A stretch of 7,464 nt of DNA, from contig CAZHFZ010000091.1 of assembly GCA_964531455.1 (NCBI GenBank), positions 1 to 7,464 of the forward strand, in the 5' to 3' direction. How positions within the stretch are numbered: position 1 is the first letter of the stretch; every line of letters starts with the position of its first letter. Below the pieces are notes generated by a model. It had not been told where the DNA came from and did not search any database. It was given only the letters and a program-made list of their open reading frames with translations. The translations under genes and the position numbers were made by a program. This document shows, in pieces, positions 5,974 to 7,464 of the stretch. Origin of the DNA: Ga0077527 sp964531455. GTDB lineage: Bacteria > Pseudomonadota > Gammaproteobacteria > Burkholderiales > SG8-41.

Positions 5974-6001
5974 AAAAACAATAATTCAATAAAAACAATA
6001 A
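5974..6001. repeat. 11-base direct repeat in the radC-rpmB gap
   Basis: AAAAACAATAA occurs at 5974-5984 and again at 5991-6001, 17 bases apart, just past the radC stop (minus strand) and upstream of the rpmB promoter. It is AT-rich in a GC-rich neighbourhood. I see no strong hairpin terminator for radC here. It could be a binding site or upstream promoter sequence, but no function can be assigned. Confidence 0.5.
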
Positions 6002-6002
6002 C

Positions 6003-6677
6003 TTACAATAATCCGCGCTCGGCGAACGACAAAGCGCCGTCACCGGCCACAACAAAATGGTCCAGAACGCGCACATCGACCAGCGCCAGCGCCTGTTTGA
6101 GGGCTGCAGTCAGCGCCTCGTCGGCCCGGCTGGGCTCGGCCACACCGGACGGGTGGTTGTGGGCAAAAATGACCGCCGCGGCATTGAAATGCAGCGCCCG
6201 TTTCACCACTTCCCGCGGATATACGCTGGTCTGCGTCAGTGTGCCGCGGAACAATTCTTCGGATGCAACCACGCGGTGCTGGGCATCAAGGAATACGGCA
6301 ACAAAGACTTCATGCGGCCTCGCATGCAGCAACAGGCGCAGGTAGTCACGCACGGCGCCGGGAGCAGACATCGCCACACCGGCGTCGAGCTTCTCGCGCA
6401 GGGTGCGCCGGGCGATTTCCAGTGCCGCCTGCAGCTGCGCATATTTGGCCGGACCGAGTCCGGGCTCCGCGCAAAAGGATTCATTGGCGGCACCGGCCAG
6501 GGCGGACAGCGAACCGAAGCGTGTCAGCTGGTCCCGCGCCAGTTCGACAGCGCTTTTGCCCTTGATGCCGGTACGCAGGAATATCGCCACCAGTTCCGCA
6601 TCCGACAGCGCCTGCGGCCCCTTGGCGAGGAGTTTCTCGCGGGGACGGTCATCCAGCGGCCAGTCGGTAATCGCCAT
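6003..6677 (-). CDS. radC: RadC family JAMM/MPN protein
   Basis: A 224-residue member of the RadC (UPF0758) family. The N-terminal part holds the typical WPLDDRPREKLLAKGPQALSD opening in two pieces (6-15 and 16-26) and a helix-hairpin-helix-like segment EPGLGPAKYAQLQAALEI at 71-88. The C-terminal MPN/JAB domain has a complete JAMM metal site: H173 and H175 in HNHPSG, S183 and D186. The name comes from an E. coli DNA-repair mutant later traced to another gene, so its real role is unsettled; JAMM domains elsewhere are metal-dependent isopeptidases. A Shine-Dalgarno sequence (CCGGAG) lies about 8 bases before the ATG. It is divergent from coaBC and points toward rpmB. Confidence 0.93.
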   Translation of the reverse strand: MAITDWPLDDRPREKLLAKGPQALSDAELVAIFLRTGIKGKSAVELARDQLTRFGSLSALAGAANESFCAEPGLGPAKYAQLQAALEIARRTLREKLDAGVAMSAPGAVRDYLRLLLHARPHEVFVAVFLDAQHRVVASEELFRGTLTQTSVYPREVVKRALHFNAAAVIFAHNHPSGVAEPSRADEALTAALKQALALVDVRVLDHFVVAGDGALSFAERGLL

Positions 6678-6726
6678 CGCGGTTTCTCCGGGTTGATTCT
6701 CAAAAAACGCGCCAGACCGGCCGCGG

Positions 6727-6756
6727 TTTACCCGTCGCCGGATTTGCAGTTACACT
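6727..6756 (+). promoter_or_regulatory. probable promoter of coaBC
   Basis: A -35 TTTACC (6727-6732), an 18-base spacer and a -10 TACACT (6751-6756) precede the coaBC start, with a predicted leader of about 30 bases. Each hexamer matches consensus at four of six positions. The 116-base divergent gap (6678-6793) must also hold any radC promoter, for which I see no good candidate. Confidence 0.45.
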
Positions 6757-6793
6757 TGCCGTCCCCTTACGCCGGAAGCGCTAGGTCCCTGAT

Positions 6794-7464
6794 ATGCAAA
6801 GTAAAAATGAGCACAAAAAAGTCCTGCTCGGCCTGACCGGAGGTGTTGCCGCGTACAAGGCTGCGGAACTGGTGCGCCGGCTCGGCGACCGCGGCATTGA
6901 AGTGCATGTGGTGATGACCGAAGCCGCCTGCGGCTTCATCACACCCGCAACATTGCAGGCGCTATCCGGACACCCGGTTTACACCAGCATGTGGGACGGG
7001 CGTATCGAAAACGGCATGCCGCACATCGAACTGTCGCGCGACAAAGACGCCATCGTCGTCGCGCCGGCAACAGCCGACTTCATGGCCAAAGCGGCGCTCG
7101 GCCTCGCCGACGATCTGCTGTCGACACTGTGCCTGGCGCGTGATTGTCCGCTGATCGTCGCACCGGCGATGAACCGCCAGATGTGGGAACACCAGGCGAC
7201 ACAACGCAACGTCGCACAACTCAAACGCGACGGCGTCACCATCCTCGGCCCTGACAGCGGCGACCAGGCCTGCGGCGAAACCGGCATGGGCCGCATGCTC
7301 GAACCCGACGCACTGGCTGAAGCCATCAGCGCCTTCCTCGCACCGAAAATTCTGAAGGGCAAACGCGTGCTGATGACCGCGGGCCCGACCTTCGAACCGA
7401 TCGATGCAGTGCGCGGCATCACCAACCGCAGTTCCGGCAAAATGGGCTACGCGCTCGCGCGCGC
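6794..7464 (+). CDS. coaBC: phosphopantothenoylcysteine decarboxylase / phosphopantothenate-cysteine ligase, N-terminal part
   Basis: The first 223 codons of a bifunctional coenzyme A synthesis enzyme (also called Dfp), cut by the window edge. CoaB joins cysteine to 4'-phosphopantothenate, and CoaC, an FMN flavoprotein, decarboxylates the product. The CoaC domain comes first: GLTGGVAAYKAAEL at 13-26 (FMN fold), catalytic H77 in MPHIELSR, VAPATADFMAK at 89-99, PAMNRQMW at 124-131, and the active-site cysteine C160 in ACGETGMGRM. The CoaB domain begins near 190 with MTAGPTFEPIDAVRGITNRS and SSGKMG. The ATG at 6794 has a modest AGGT about 8 bases upstream. No stop occurs before the window ends, and the full protein is usually about 400 residues. 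Confidence 0.95.
   Translation, partial: MQSKNEHKKVLLGLTGGVAAYKAAELVRRLGDRGIEVHVVMTEAACGFITPATLQALSGHPVYTSMWDGRIENGMPHIELSRDKDAIVVAPATADFMAKAALGLADDLLSTLCLARDCPLIVAPAMNRQMWEHQATQRNVAQLKRDGVTILGPDSGDQACGETGMGRMLEPDALAEAISAFLAPKILKGKRVLMTAGPTFEPIDAVRGITNRSSGKMGYALAR

Noticed and set aside
5692..6345. A 217-residue plus-strand open frame across rpmB, the gap and radC
   Set aside because: It is antisense to two certain genes and their promoter, with composition typical of a shadow frame.
6057..6836. A 259-residue plus-strand open frame antisense to radC
   Set aside because: radC on the minus strand has a complete JAMM motif and family-typical sequence; this frame also runs into the coaBC start in the wrong frame.

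Overview
The window reads as a normal, gene-dense chromosomal segment of a GC-rich Proteobacterium. It is most likely a betaproteobacterium of the Nitrosomonadales/Burkholderiales type. The ribosomal proteins L28 and L33 are in the form usual for that class, and the gene set (paired DUF3108 proteins beside an RsmB/NOP methyltransferase; rpmB-rpmG near radC and coaBC) fits it. The taxonomic call rests on remembered family and neighbourhood patterns, not on a search. I see no phage, plasmid, insertion sequence, CRISPR array, tRNA or rRNA gene.

Layout, left to right. (1) 1-2444, plus strand: the end of a DUF3108 protein, a second DUF3108 protein with a TonB-like proline-rich N-terminus, and an RsmB/NOP-type rRNA m5C methyltransferase. 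Each junction is a 4-base ATGA overlap, so this looks like a translationally coupled operon. (2) 2509-3798, plus: an MscS-type mechanosensitive channel with extra N-terminal membrane segments. (3) 3938-5095, plus: a membrane fatty acid desaturase with three histidine boxes and a long alpha-helical tail of the DesA/ISL3 type. A strong terminator follows at 5113-5142. (4) 5193-5475: non-coding sequence in which the 3' end of rpmG and its terminator recur as two extra 116-base units, giving three terminators in a row on the minus strand. (5) 5476-5882, minus: rpmB-rpmG, with a recognisable promoter. (6) 6003-6677, minus: radC. (7) 6794 to the window end, plus: coaBC, divergent from radC and cut by the window edge.

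The genes are mostly housekeeping: ribosome parts and rRNA modification, coenzyme A synthesis, membrane lipid desaturation and osmotic protection. The one clearly unusual structure is the repeated rpmG-tail/terminator block. Its RNA hairpins keep GNRA-type tetraloops in all three copies even where the loop bases have changed, and its copies are joined by a spacer that a simple tandem duplication does not explain. I did not find evidence for a new multi-gene system.
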